Source: Thalassotalea sp. (GTDB lineage Bacteria > Pseudomonadota > Gammaproteobacteria > Enterobacterales > Alteromonadaceae). From it: a stretch of 64,000 nt of DNA. Below the pieces are notes generated by a model. That model was not told the origin of the DNA. It saw only the letters and a list, made by a program, of their open reading frames with translations, and did no database searches. Shown in pieces: positions 26,157 to 34,417 of the stretch (the first letter of the stretch is position 1; every line of letters starts with the position of its first letter). The position numbers and the translations under genes were made by a program. The DNA lies in contig JAKVCY010000063.1 of the NCBI GenBank assembly GCA_022448425.1, positions 1 to 64,000 of the forward strand. Direction: 5' to 3'.

Positions 26157-27946
26157 TGCGTTATTTTAGATGGCAAGGAGCACTGGCGTTTATCGCTATT
26201 TTAGCTTTGGTATTTGCATTCATTTATTTGTTGGCGGGGCCTATTGCTAAATTGGCCATCGAAAAAAGTGGTGCAGAGTACACAGGGGCTGAAGTTAATG
26301 TGGGCAAGGTAAACGTTGCGCTTAGTCCGTTTGTGCTGAATATCGTAGAACTTCAAGCTACAGATCCTAAAAAGCCTGAAAATAATATAGTCAGCTTCAA
26401 AGATGCGACCGTGAGTGTTGATCTTTGGCAGCTAATTTTTGGCCGAACTATTATTGATATGCTGGCGGTTAATGATCTCACTTTCGGTGACAAACGCCAA
26501 AAGATGGGACAAGTTTATCGCGCTCCGACAGATGCTGATCAAGCAAGCCAAAACCCTTGGGCTGATGAGGTTGAAATAAACCTACCAGATGTTAACGAGC
26601 TTCTGGCCAATGCTGATCTTAAAACAGTTAAGCGTGCGCAGGCTTTGGAGCAAAGCTATGCTGATGAAAAGGCAAAGCTCGAAGCGTTAAAAGCTGGTCT
26701 TCCAAGTAAAGAAAAGCTGGCTGAATACCAAGAACGCGTCAAAGCGCTATCGAAAATTAAAGTAAAAACGCTTGCTGATATTGAGAAGATAAAGAAAGAA
26801 TTCGATGCGCTTAAAAAAGAGTTTAAAGCAGAAAAAGCTAAGTTAGCGCAGGCTAAAGAGCAAGTACTTGCATCTAAAACGCGTATTTCTGACGACATCA
26901 GTGCACTTAAGAATGCACCAGAAGAAGACTGGCAGGATATTTCAAGTAAGTATCAACTTTCGACTATCGAAACTGAAGATTTTGCACACATGATTTTTGG
27001 TGAAAAAGCGAGAGAGTATTATCAGTGGGCAGAGCTTATTTTAACGCATGTAAAACCATTACTTGCATCGTCTGGCGCAACAGATGTTGCTCTAGAAGAG
27101 CCAAGCACGGGCGGGCGATTTGTTCACTTTGATGAAGAGAATCCTCTACCTAGTTTTTGGCTGAAAAAGGGCAATGTATCGATAACACTGGCTGATACTA
27201 GCTATAGCATTAGTCTAGACGATATTACTCATCAACATTGGTTAATTAATAAAGCGTCAGCAATTGCTGTAAATGCTGATGACAGCGGTTCAGCAAATGC
27301 CAAACTTGGCACGCTGGCGGCGAAAAGTCAGTTTGAGCTGGATAGTGCTCAAGTGTTAAGTGCTGCTGGTGACTGGTCGCTTAGTCAATTTCCACTGGAT
27401 GATATTGAGCTGCAAGAAAGTGACGCGATTAGCTTGTCGTTAGTTCACGCGCTGTTACAAGTCGTTGGTGATTTTTCTGTTGATGCTGGCGATCTTAAGC
27501 TAAATAGTGATTTCTCATTAACGGACAATGAATTTAATGGCGAAGCTAGCTCTAAACTCGCAAACGCTGTGCTTGGTGCTCTGTCATCAGCTGATTCACT
27601 CAACTTGAATTTGTCAGCTGACGGTAACTGGCAAAGCCCAGACTGGCACGTTAAATCTGAGCTAGATAAATTGCTAGCGGGAGCCGTTACAAGTCAGCTT
27701 AGTGGCGAGCTTGCTGGTTTTAAGAATGAACTACAAGCGGGTTTAACTGAGAAAATGGGTAATAGCTTAGCGTTAGGTGAGGGCGGTTTAACGCAAGCCT
27801 TAGATATCGAAGCGCTGCTAACCGATTCAGACAAGGCGTTTGAAAACTTGATGAAAAGCGATGTTGTTAAACAGCAACAGAAGAAACTTGAAGATAAAGC
27901 CAAAGACAAGTTGAAGGATAAACTTGGTGACCTATTTGGTGGTTAA
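26156..27946 (+). CDS. TIGR03545 family envelope protein
   Basis: 596 residues. One N-terminal membrane segment (about 8-27) is followed by an AsmA-like beta region (VNVGKVNVALSPFVLNIVELQ), a long coiled coil (about 160-260, KAKLEALKAGLP…), and a C-terminal part ending in KKLEDKAKDKLKDKLGDLFGG. The opening resembles DUF748/AsmA proteins of the periplasm. I infer an envelope or lipid-transport-related role from that fold only. It is coupled to the TIGR03546 gene by a TAATG overlap. Confidence 0.82.
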   Translation: MRYFRWQGALAFIAILALVFAFIYLLAGPIAKLAIEKSGAEYTGAEVNVGKVNVALSPFVLNIVELQATDPKKPENNIVSFKDATVSVDLWQLIFGRTIIDMLAVNDLTFGDKRQKMGQVYRAPTDADQASQNPWADEVEINLPDVNELLANADLKTVKRAQALEQSYADEKAKLEALKAGLPSKEKLAEYQERVKALSKIKVKTLADIEKIKKEFDALKKEFKAEKAKLAQAKEQVLASKTRISDDISALKNAPEEDWQDISSKYQLSTIETEDFAHMIFGEKAREYYQWAELILTHVKPLLASSGATDVALEEPSTGGRFVHFDEENPLPSFWLKKGNVSITLADTSYSISLDDITHQHWLINKASAIAVNADDSGSANAKLGTLAAKSQFELDSAQVLSAAGDWSLSQFPLDDIELQESDAISLSLVHALLQVVGDFSVDAGDLKLNSDFSLTDNEFNGEASSKLANAVLGALSSADSLNLNLSADGNWQSPDWHVKSELDKLLAGAVTSQLSGELAGFKNELQAGLTEKMGNSLALGEGGLTQALDIEALLTDSDKAFENLMKSDVVKQQQKKLEDKAKDKLKDKLGDLFGG

Positions 27947-27998
27947 TCACTAAAAGCTAGTGCTATCGGGCTGGCTTAGGGGCTGTTTCTCCTAGGTC

Positions 27999-28059
27999 GC
28001 TCAAATGTAATCTGACCGTTATTGATAGAGCATAGATAACTGTCAGATTACATTTGAGC
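27999..28059. repeat. Perfect 18-bp inverted repeat
   Basis: GCTCAAATGTAATCTGAC (27999-28016) and its exact reverse complement (28042-28059) flank 25 bases. There is no T-tract, so a simple terminator is unlikely. The rest of 27947-28144 holds a small GCTTTTCAAAAAGC hairpin near 28071-28085 and no gene. Confidence 0.7.
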
Positions 28060-28144
28060 TTACAAGTCAGACTGCTTTTCAAAAAGCCCGCAAGTTAGCT
28101 ATTGATTGTTAAGCGTAGTCATTATTCGTGTGCCTAGTTATTAC

Positions 28145-28653
28145 TTACTTCGGTCGATAGGCAAATTCGATTCTATTGCCACTTGGCTCGCGTATCATCA
28201 TATGCACGGTAGGCCCTTTTCCATTGAGTTCTGGTTCGAATTCAATAACAACACCGTCGACCTTCTTGAAACGTGCGGCTAACTCATCTAGAACGCTTCA
28301 TTTAGCAACGGTAAGTGCTAAATGATGCAAGCCCACGTTGTTTTTTCGATCGAATTTAATGAATGAATCAGGGTTAGTCACTTGCCAAAGCGTCACGAAT
28401 ACTTTGCCATCGGTAACGAATGTTGCTGGATAATTTGGTCTGCCGTCTGCCGTCTGCCGTCTGCGACTCGCCAGCCTCAGGTATCAACAAAGAAGGCTAC
28501 TGACTTATCTAACTTAGAAACTGTTAATGCCACATGATTTAAGCCTTGTGTCATTACTTTAGTGCTACTTTTACTCTCCGAGGAGTCGTTGAAAGCTAGA
28601 CCTGTTGTTGAAAAACTAATCAAAATAATAAACATGTATAGTTTTTTACTCAT
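28145..28653 (-). pseudogene. Exported VOC (glyoxalase-like) protein, disrupted
   Basis: From ATG 28653 the frame gives a signal peptide (MSKKLYMFIILISFSTTGLAF) and the first VOC motif GLNHVALTVSKLDKSVAFFVDT, then TGA at 28477-28479. A run of four GTCTGCC units (28438-28464) shifts the frame. After it the protein continues in another frame (YPATFVTDGKVFVTLWQV…GLHHLALTVAK), meets a second TGA at about 28296-28298, and ends GNRIEFAYRPK at 28145. Two repeat units instead of four would restore the frame. VOC proteins bind a metal and act on varied small molecules; the substrate is unknown. Clearly non-functional as read. Confidence 0.9.
28438..28464. repeat. Heptanucleotide tandem repeat (GTCTGCC)3.9
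   Basis: Almost four copies of GTCTGCC lie inside the VOC gene. Unit length is not a multiple of three, so each slip changes the frame. Confidence 0.95.
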
Positions 28654-28831
28654 CGATATTACCTTACTTATAGTTATGGGGAGTTGTGGACAATACGCTT
28701 GATAGCAAGCCAAAAAAGCTTGTACGCATTGTGATTTAAATACTTGCTACGAATTACACACTGTATGCATGGCAACGACTCTCTTGCTCCATTGACCAGT
28801 TCAAGTTCATAGACCCTTCGATAGGCATTGA

Positions 28832-30046
28832 TTAAGTATGTGATGTCGTTATTTTTGCTGTACCTTCTAACGATTTATGCACGGGACATTTGTCCGCAAT
28901 AACTAATAATCGCTGGCGGTCTTCATTGTTAAGCGCTCCTGTTAAGGTGAGCTTTCGTTCGAAATGATCGACTTTGCCAGTATTTTGCTCACAGCTTTCA
29001 CATTCTTCTGCATGTATTTTATCGTGAATAACGTCTACTTGAATGTGCTCCAACGCAATGCCTTTTCTTCGTGCATACATTCGAACAGTCATTGAGGTAC
29101 ATGCGCCCAGTCCTGCGCTGACTAACTGATAGGGGGTTGGCCCGAGAAGATCACCACCGTAACTTTCGGGTTCATCAGCGACTAAGTGATGGCCAGCGGC
29201 ACTAATATCTTGAAGGAGTCGCTCATCATCTGATTCACTAACTCTTACCACACCGTCTGGGGCATTCATCAATTTCGGCAACAGATCCACATTAATATAA
29301 CGCTGTACCCAAGCTACAATGACATCAGAAGCATACTCAGCATCTTTCTCTTTGGTTAACAGATGGTCTGCATCATCTAACGTGACAAATCTTTTAGGGT
29401 GTTTAGCTATTTGAAAGATATTGGCAGCATTCTCGATGTGGACGGTTGTGTCCAGCGGTGCGTGAAGTATCAAGAGGGCCTTTTTCAGTGATGCAAGCTG
29501 TGTTTCCAAAGAAATGTTCGAAATGTCATCAAGAAATTGTTTTGTGATCGTAAGCGCGCGACCACCCAGATTTGCTTCGGCCTGTCCATTTGACTCAATG
29601 GAGGCCACATCCTGGGAAAAATTATGGGCAACGTGCTGAGGATTAGAGGGCGCGCCTATTGAAATAACTGCTTTGGCTTCCGGTATACTGCCTGCTGCCG
29701 CCAATATCGCAGCCCCGCCTAAAGAGTGACCAATAAGAAGTTGAGGTGCTTGATAGTTCTCTCGCAGATAGTTAGCTGCCAAGCGTAAGTCTTCGATATT
29801 TGAACTAAAGCTCGTGTTAGAAAACTCACCGCTTGAATGCCCTAAACCAGTAAAGTCGAACATCAGTACAGCAATGCCAAGCGACGCCAAACGTTGGGCA
29901 ATTCTTCTTGCCGCTGGTATATCTTTAGAGCACGTAAAGCAATGGGCAAATAATGCAAATGCGGCAGGTTTTCCCGAGGGGAGGTCTAGCCTTGTTGCCA
30001 ATACGGAGCCGTCATGTTCGATGAATTCCAAACGCTGTGTTTTCAT
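28832..30046 (-). CDS. Alpha/beta hydrolase - OsmC fusion protein
   Basis: 404 residues, two domains. Residues about 1-255 are an alpha/beta hydrolase with nucleophile motif GHSLGG and a late DADH for the histidine. About 270-404 are an OsmC/Ohr domain with cysteines in GACTSM and CPVHKSL, which reduce organic hydroperoxides in the family. This fused architecture is known in proteobacteria. The hydrolase may supply or remove acyl or peroxide groups for the OsmC half; that is inference. It is cytoplasmic, with grxC 94 bases upstream on the same strand. Confidence 0.9.
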   Translation of the reverse strand: MKTQRLEFIEHDGSVLATRLDLPSGKPAAFALFAHCFTCSKDIPAARRIAQRLASLGIAVLMFDFTGLGHSSGEFSNTSFSSNIEDLRLAANYLRENYQAPQLLIGHSLGGAAILAAAGSIPEAKAVISIGAPSNPQHVAHNFSQDVASIESNGQAEANLGGRALTITKQFLDDISNISLETQLASLKKALLILHAPLDTTVHIENAANIFQIAKHPKRFVTLDDADHLLTKEKDAEYASDVIVAWVQRYINVDLLPKLMNAPDGVVRVSESDDERLLQDISAAGHHLVADEPESYGGDLLGPTPYQLVSAGLGACTSMTVRMYARRKGIALEHIQVDVIHDKIHAEECESCEQNTGKVDHFERKLTLTGALNNEDRQRLLVIADKCPVHKSLEGTAKITTSHT

Positions 30047-30140
30047 TTATTCACTCCCCAATTTGTATATTAAGAAACGTATGTTAAAGAGTCGCGTATT
30101 TAAGCGATATTTACCCATGACACGCTTATGTTTCTGACGA

Positions 30141-30395
30141 TTAGCTATTTAATAGTGCCAACAGTTTGCCGTTGCCTAGTGCAACTTGCAGGTCATCGTT
30201 TCCGCCAATATGCTGATCATTTACGAATATTTGCGGTACGGTTCTGCGCTGGCTTCGTTCAATCATTTCTTTTGTCTTTTTCGAGTCTGTGGTTATGTCG
30301 AACTCTTGAAATTCAACGTTTAGTTTCTTGAGTGTTCCTTTCGTTGCCATGCAAAATACACAGTAACCTTTACTATAAACTTCTACCTTGGCCAT
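30141..30395 (-). CDS. grxC: Glutaredoxin 3
   Basis: 84 residues with a CVFC active site at about residues 12-15 (class I glutaredoxins usually have CPYC), the cis-proline TVPQIF and the glutathione-binding GGNDDL. It reduces disulphides with glutathione in the cytoplasm. The CVFC variant is unusual for GrxC but keeps both cysteines. It may be cotranscribed with the OsmC fusion downstream, which would join two thiol-redox genes. Confidence 0.93.
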   Translation of the reverse strand: MAKVEVYSKGYCVFCMATKGTLKKLNVEFQEFDITTDSKKTKEMIERSQRRTVPQIFVNDQHIGGNDDLQVALGNGKLLALLNS

Positions 30396-30871
30396 GAGGC
30401 CTCCTTTTTTAATTGGTTTGTTTTCAATTTATTTACTGCTTAGTGGCGGTCATTATGGCAAGGTTTGAACGAGCTCAATTAGGCAATAATCTATAATTTA
30501 GACCTGATTGTCTTTAAGTAGTCTTAACGAGGTATTAACCACTACCCTTAAACTCACTCGTTAGCTGGCTCAAAGTTAGAATATAGCTAACTTTCTGAAC
30601 AATGATAGAGTGCTGAGCTTTTATAGGCGTATAGCCCCACTTGAAGTGCTTGGCTTATAGGAGTGGTAACAAATGACTTGCTGGAAACGCAATAGTGCAA
30701 GTATTCGTTTACTGCTTGTCAAACCAACCTATTGAAGCTTGTCATCTGCGCAAATTGTCCTTGCGACAGGACTGTTATCTGATTTAAGGTTGAAAATTAG
30801 GCTGTTAAGCTAAGAGTGCTAAAACAAGGAAGCTCTGTATTAAGCAAGTTATGCAAACTAAGGATGGTGTC
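30396..30871. other. Gene-free interval
   Basis: About 475 bases between divergent grxC and the 30872 gene. It contains one hairpin, AAAGTTAG / CTAACTTT around AATATAG (30572-30594), and no credible ORF. A small RNA cannot be excluded but nothing specific supports one. Confidence 0.5.
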
Positions 30872-32047
30872 ATGAAAAAGTTGTCGTTGATGGTTGTAGT
30901 GCTTGTCGTGCTACTTATCGCGTATTTATTTAATCCATTTAACCAAGCATCCTTGAGGGTTAGCGCCTCAGACGAGGTTTTTACTGATAAAGAGCATTCA
31001 CACTCAGAGTTTATTGAGGAAGCCATTCAAACTAGCGAGCAACCTCTACCTACCTCTTTAGAACCAAATAATGCCGGTAAAGCAGCTGAACAAAAGAAAC
31101 CAGCTGAATTTAATTATGATATTGGTGCGCTTGAATGCGTAACGAATATTGCCTTCGACAATGAAGAGTATGAGCAGGAGATTGGAGATTATTTTTCTTC
31201 CCTTGCTGATGCTGAGGGTAAAGAACAACAGCTTTTGTATACTCTTTTTAGTCCAGCAGAAGATGACGAAAAGTCAAAGCAACTGGTTGATTACATCGAA
31301 AGCGGCAATCCCAGTGGCAGCGAAATTGTTGCACTCAATGCAATCGCCTCTTGTACCAACGCAGCAGAAACTCATTGCGATGAAAAATTCTTAAACCAAG
31401 TGGTTCAGTACGACACACAAAACGGTGTGATGTGGTTTTACCAAGCCTTGGCTTATTTGCGTCTGGGAAATCAACAAGCTGCTATCGCGGCAATTGCAGA
31501 GGTTCCCAAGTCACCATTTTTTAATGCAAGGATGGGGGAAGAAGCTTTACTGTATGCGGAGGCTTTGAATCAATCAGAGCGCGATAAATTCTCTATCAAT
31601 GCATTTGCGGGTTTTCAACAAGCAATGATGAGAGTTCCTTTTTTCAGCGGCCTTACAAACTGGTGTAAAAACGAAACTAATGAGATGGCTATTGCTAATG
31701 CCTGCTTAACAATCGGCAGAGAGCTTAGTGAACGAAGCACTTTGACGATAGACAATATGATTGGTTTTACACTGCAAGAAAGTGCATATAACTGGTTACA
31801 AGATGATGTTGCGCTAGCAGATATAAAGGCTAAACAAGATTCATCACAGCAAATCAATGCAGATGACTCTTTTTTTGTTACATCTATCATGATTATGTTG
31901 GACGAGCGCCTCGCTAGGCGATGGCTAACTTTACTGGATAGTTATGGAGAGTATACGACTCAACAGATACTGAAGAAGGAAGCCAAAGAGCTTTATCAAA
32001 ATGACCAGAACGTTATCTGTTCAACTATTTATAGTATTTTTGATTAA
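30872..32047 (+). CDS. Unknown membrane-anchored or exported protein
   Basis: 391 residues from ATG 30872, chosen because AAGGA lies 7 bases upstream. One N-terminal hydrophobic segment (LSLMVVVLVVLLIAYLF) is followed by an acidic, Glu/Gln-rich soluble part. Four to six cysteines occur in pairs (ALECVTN, IASCTNAAETHC, NWCKNE, NACLT), suggesting periplasmic disulphides. The helical middle with YQALAYLRLGNQQAAIAAI resembles a TPR-like repeat. I do not recognise the family. It stands alone. Confidence 0.72.
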   Translation: MKKLSLMVVVLVVLLIAYLFNPFNQASLRVSASDEVFTDKEHSHSEFIEEAIQTSEQPLPTSLEPNNAGKAAEQKKPAEFNYDIGALECVTNIAFDNEEYEQEIGDYFSSLADAEGKEQQLLYTLFSPAEDDEKSKQLVDYIESGNPSGSEIVALNAIASCTNAAETHCDEKFLNQVVQYDTQNGVMWFYQALAYLRLGNQQAAIAAIAEVPKSPFFNARMGEEALLYAEALNQSERDKFSINAFAGFQQAMMRVPFFSGLTNWCKNETNEMAIANACLTIGRELSERSTLTIDNMIGFTLQESAYNWLQDDVALADIKAKQDSSQQINADDSFFVTSIMIMLDERLARRWLTLLDSYGEYTTQQILKKEAKELYQNDQNVICSTIYSIFD

Positions 32048-32358
32048 CTTACTAACCTTTTCGCAAATGTTATCTGCTAATGTGCTTTACTAGTGTGTTG
32101 AGCTCAGCTGATTATGTTGTTGGTGTGTGCGCTATAATCTCAATGCGTATATTAAAGTAGGCGTAAAAATCGCTAAAACATGCCTATTTGTATCAATTTT
32201 GTACTAATAGTTTGTTTCTAATATGAATTCGATGTTAATTTAGCAACAGACGATTTGGCTGTGAATGCAGTTAATGACGGTCTATGTGATGTTTTTATGC
32301 GGGCTAGGGCTCTATTTAGTCAGTTGACTTATTGTTGTTATAGATGTGAGCAAGTTAA
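32048..32358. other. Gene-free interval upstream of the AraC pseudogene
   Basis: About 310 AT-rich bases. It has a weak TAGGC/GCCTA hairpin at about 32158-32186 but no clear promoter boxes and no ORF. Confidence 0.45.
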
Positions 32359-33291
32359 ATGAGTAAAGCGTTAATTAAACAACTTATTGAAACATCGGTG
32401 CATACAGATGGGTTGGTAGAAACAGGCATCAAAGGTGCGTAATTGTTTCGAGTTACTGAATCAGTTCGATGTGCGCCAGCGGTTTATGAGCCGTCAATTA
32501 CAGCGATAGTTAATGGTCGTAAGGAAGCTGTTTGGGATGGTACACGTCGTATATATGATTGCAGTGAATACATTTGTTGCACCATGTCAATGCCAGTGGA
32601 AACAGGCACTCCATGTGCGTCTATAGAAGAGCCACTGTTAGGTGTTTACATCAGATTAGACGTTAAAATGATGACTGAAATAGCACTTGAATTAGAGAAC
32701 GTAAATGGGTCTCAACGTAGGCTGAAAACAGATGACTCTTACTCTGCAGGGTTGGGCTCAAATACCAATGACTCTGAACCACAAGGTTTCTCGCTAGCTC
32801 ATTGGGATTTGGCATTCACTGATGCTCTGTATCGCCTGCTACAGCTGGTTGGTAATGATACGGATGTTCATATGCTGGCTGAAAGTCGGCTTCGTGAACT
32901 TTACTATGCAGTACTAAAAGGTGGGGCGGGGCAAGCGACAAGAGGCGCTTTTGGGGTTGGTAACGAAATCGCCCGCTCTATCAAGTTTTTGTCTACTTGT
33001 TTACATGAAGTTGTAACCATTGAGGATATCGCTGACCAAGTTGGAATGAGTCGCGCGGTGTTCCATCGTAAATTTAAACAAGCAACGAACATGTCACCTA
33101 TTCAATTTGTAAAAGCGATGCGACTCAATAAGGCCGCTGTAAAAATTGCTTCTGGCATAAACGTAAATGTTGCTGCTATGGAGGTGGGTTACGCTAGCTC
33201 ATCTCAATTTAGCCGTGAATTTAGGCGTATGTACGGCTTGTCACCTAAGCAGTGGAGCCAACATCAGCCACATCACACATACCAGCGATAA
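32359..33291 (+). pseudogene. AraC-family regulator with a premature stop at codon 28
   Basis: ATG at 32359 opens MSKALIKQLIETSVHTDG…ETGIKGA and meets TAA at 32440-32442. The same frame then runs on uninterrupted for 282 codons: the AraC N-terminal domain (FRVTESVRCAPAVYEPSITAIV) and two helix-turn-helix units (VTIEDIADQVGMSRAVFHRKFKQ, VNVAAMEVGYASSSQFSREFRR). The full AraC_N family start lies before the stop. A CAA-to-TAA change would explain it. Restart from TTG 32443 is possible but would remove the domain edge. The rest is conserved, so the mutation looks recent. Confidence 0.8.
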
Positions 33292-33465
33292 TTACAGTAT
33301 CAATAGCCTCCTTGTACCCAGTTTCGACTTGCAAGTTGCAATGCAGATTGCATTTTTCTTCTCCAAAACTCTCTATTTGGCTCAGCGCATAGACTACTTT
33401 TTCAACTAAACCTTTCTTTATATTGATTAATTTATCTTGGTGTTGAACTTGCGTTCCAAACCTAC

Positions 33466-33497
33466 GTGACGATGTCGTTTACCACCAACATCGTCAC
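33466..33497 (+). promoter_or_regulatory. Hairpin in the leader of the CCXG/PEP-CTERM-like gene
   Basis: GTGACGATGT pairs perfectly with ACATCGTCAC over 12 bases, ending 30 bases before the ATG. AACTTGCGT occurs on both sides of it (about 33445 and 33507). It could be an operator or an mRNA structure. Confidence 0.5.
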
Positions 33498-33527
33498 ATC
33501 AGGTTAACTTGCGTAAGGAGCGGTCCA

Positions 33528-34211
33528 ATGAAACGTGTTAGTGAAAGTTTATCCAATCTTTTAATGCATATTACTCGGATGTTAGTGCTATGGCTGTCAA
33601 TTGCATGGTTAACCTCTCTGCCAGCAAACGCTGGGCTCATTACTTATCAAACCCAAGATTACAATGGCGCTAGGCTTTTCACTGATTTACGTGATGAGTG
33701 GTTTGCGCTCGTTGGCGCAGGTGCGGTAGTTACCGATCGTGATATCCGTGAATTCAATCAAGTTTACTCTGGCAACCGAACATTCAATCGTTTGGTCCTC
33801 GATGTTGATATGGAGGGTTATGGCGAGTGGACATTAGATATTGGCCTTGATGCTGGTTTGGGTGTTCAGGCGTATTTTAATGACCAATCAATTTACAAAG
33901 ACACAAGTGATATCTGGTGGAATTACAATTGGAATCATGGCGATATGGTTAATCTAAACAATCTCGTTATGCCGACAGGGGAGCACCGCGTTGAACTTTA
34001 TTGGATTGAGATGTGTTGTAATGGCTTCAACAGTATTCGGCTGACAGATGAATTGAACAATACCGTGGCATTTCTGAGTGCAGAGGTGATGGCAAGAGCT
34101 CAAATCAGTGAACCAGATACTATTGCCGTGTTGGCCTTTGCGCTTATTTTTGGTGCTTCCACGAGGTCAATGCGACTGTTCAGAAAAGGTGAGAAAGACG
34201 CTAACAAATAG
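33528..34211 (+). CDS. CCXG family PEP-CTERM-like exported protein
   Basis: 227 residues. A signal peptide ends near PANAG. The body has TYQTQDYNGARLFTD, WWNYNWNHGD and the pair ELYWIEMCCNG, which match my memory of the CCXG family of PEP-CTERM proteins. The C-terminus has a SEPD motif, a hydrophobic helix (TIAVLAFALIFGAS) and basic residues, a sorting signal of PEP-CTERM type with Ser in the first position region. Such proteins are processed by an EpsH exosortase and placed at the surface with exopolysaccharide. No exosortase is in this window. AAGGAG precedes the ATG. Confidence 0.75.
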   Translation: MKRVSESLSNLLMHITRMLVLWLSIAWLTSLPANAGLITYQTQDYNGARLFTDLRDEWFALVGAGAVVTDRDIREFNQVYSGNRTFNRLVLDVDMEGYGEWTLDIGLDAGLGVQAYFNDQSIYKDTSDIWWNYNWNHGDMVNLNNLVMPTGEHRVELYWIEMCCNGFNSIRLTDELNNTVAFLSAEVMARAQISEPDTIAVLAFALIFGASTRSMRLFRKGEKDANK

Positions 34212-34303
34212 AGGAAGTGAGAGAGCTGGGAAGTGAGAAAGTCTCAAGCCACGAAACGACCTTACGTGTCACTGGCAAGTTAATTGAAAGTTTAACTTAG
34301 TGT

Positions 34304-34347
34304 AAAACCCAAAACACGTTGGAGAGTGCCAACGTGTTTTGGGTTTT
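34304..34347. terminator. Strong bidirectional terminator
   Basis: A perfect 19-base stem starting AAAACCCAAAACACGTTGG around AGAGTG, with A and T tracts on both sides. It lies between the convergent CCXG gene and srmB. Confidence 0.9.
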
Positions 34348-34363
34348 ATGTGTTTGATGCTTT

Positions 34364-34387
34364 ATACCAATTACATAAAATTGGTAT
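34364..34387. repeat. ATACCAATT/AATTGGTAT hairpin
   Basis: A nine-base inverted repeat with a six-base loop, placed directly after the terminator. The same words flank the element near 480-550. Confidence 0.6.
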
Positions 34388-34417
34388 TAATGGTGAATCA
34401 CACAAGCATATAGCGAC

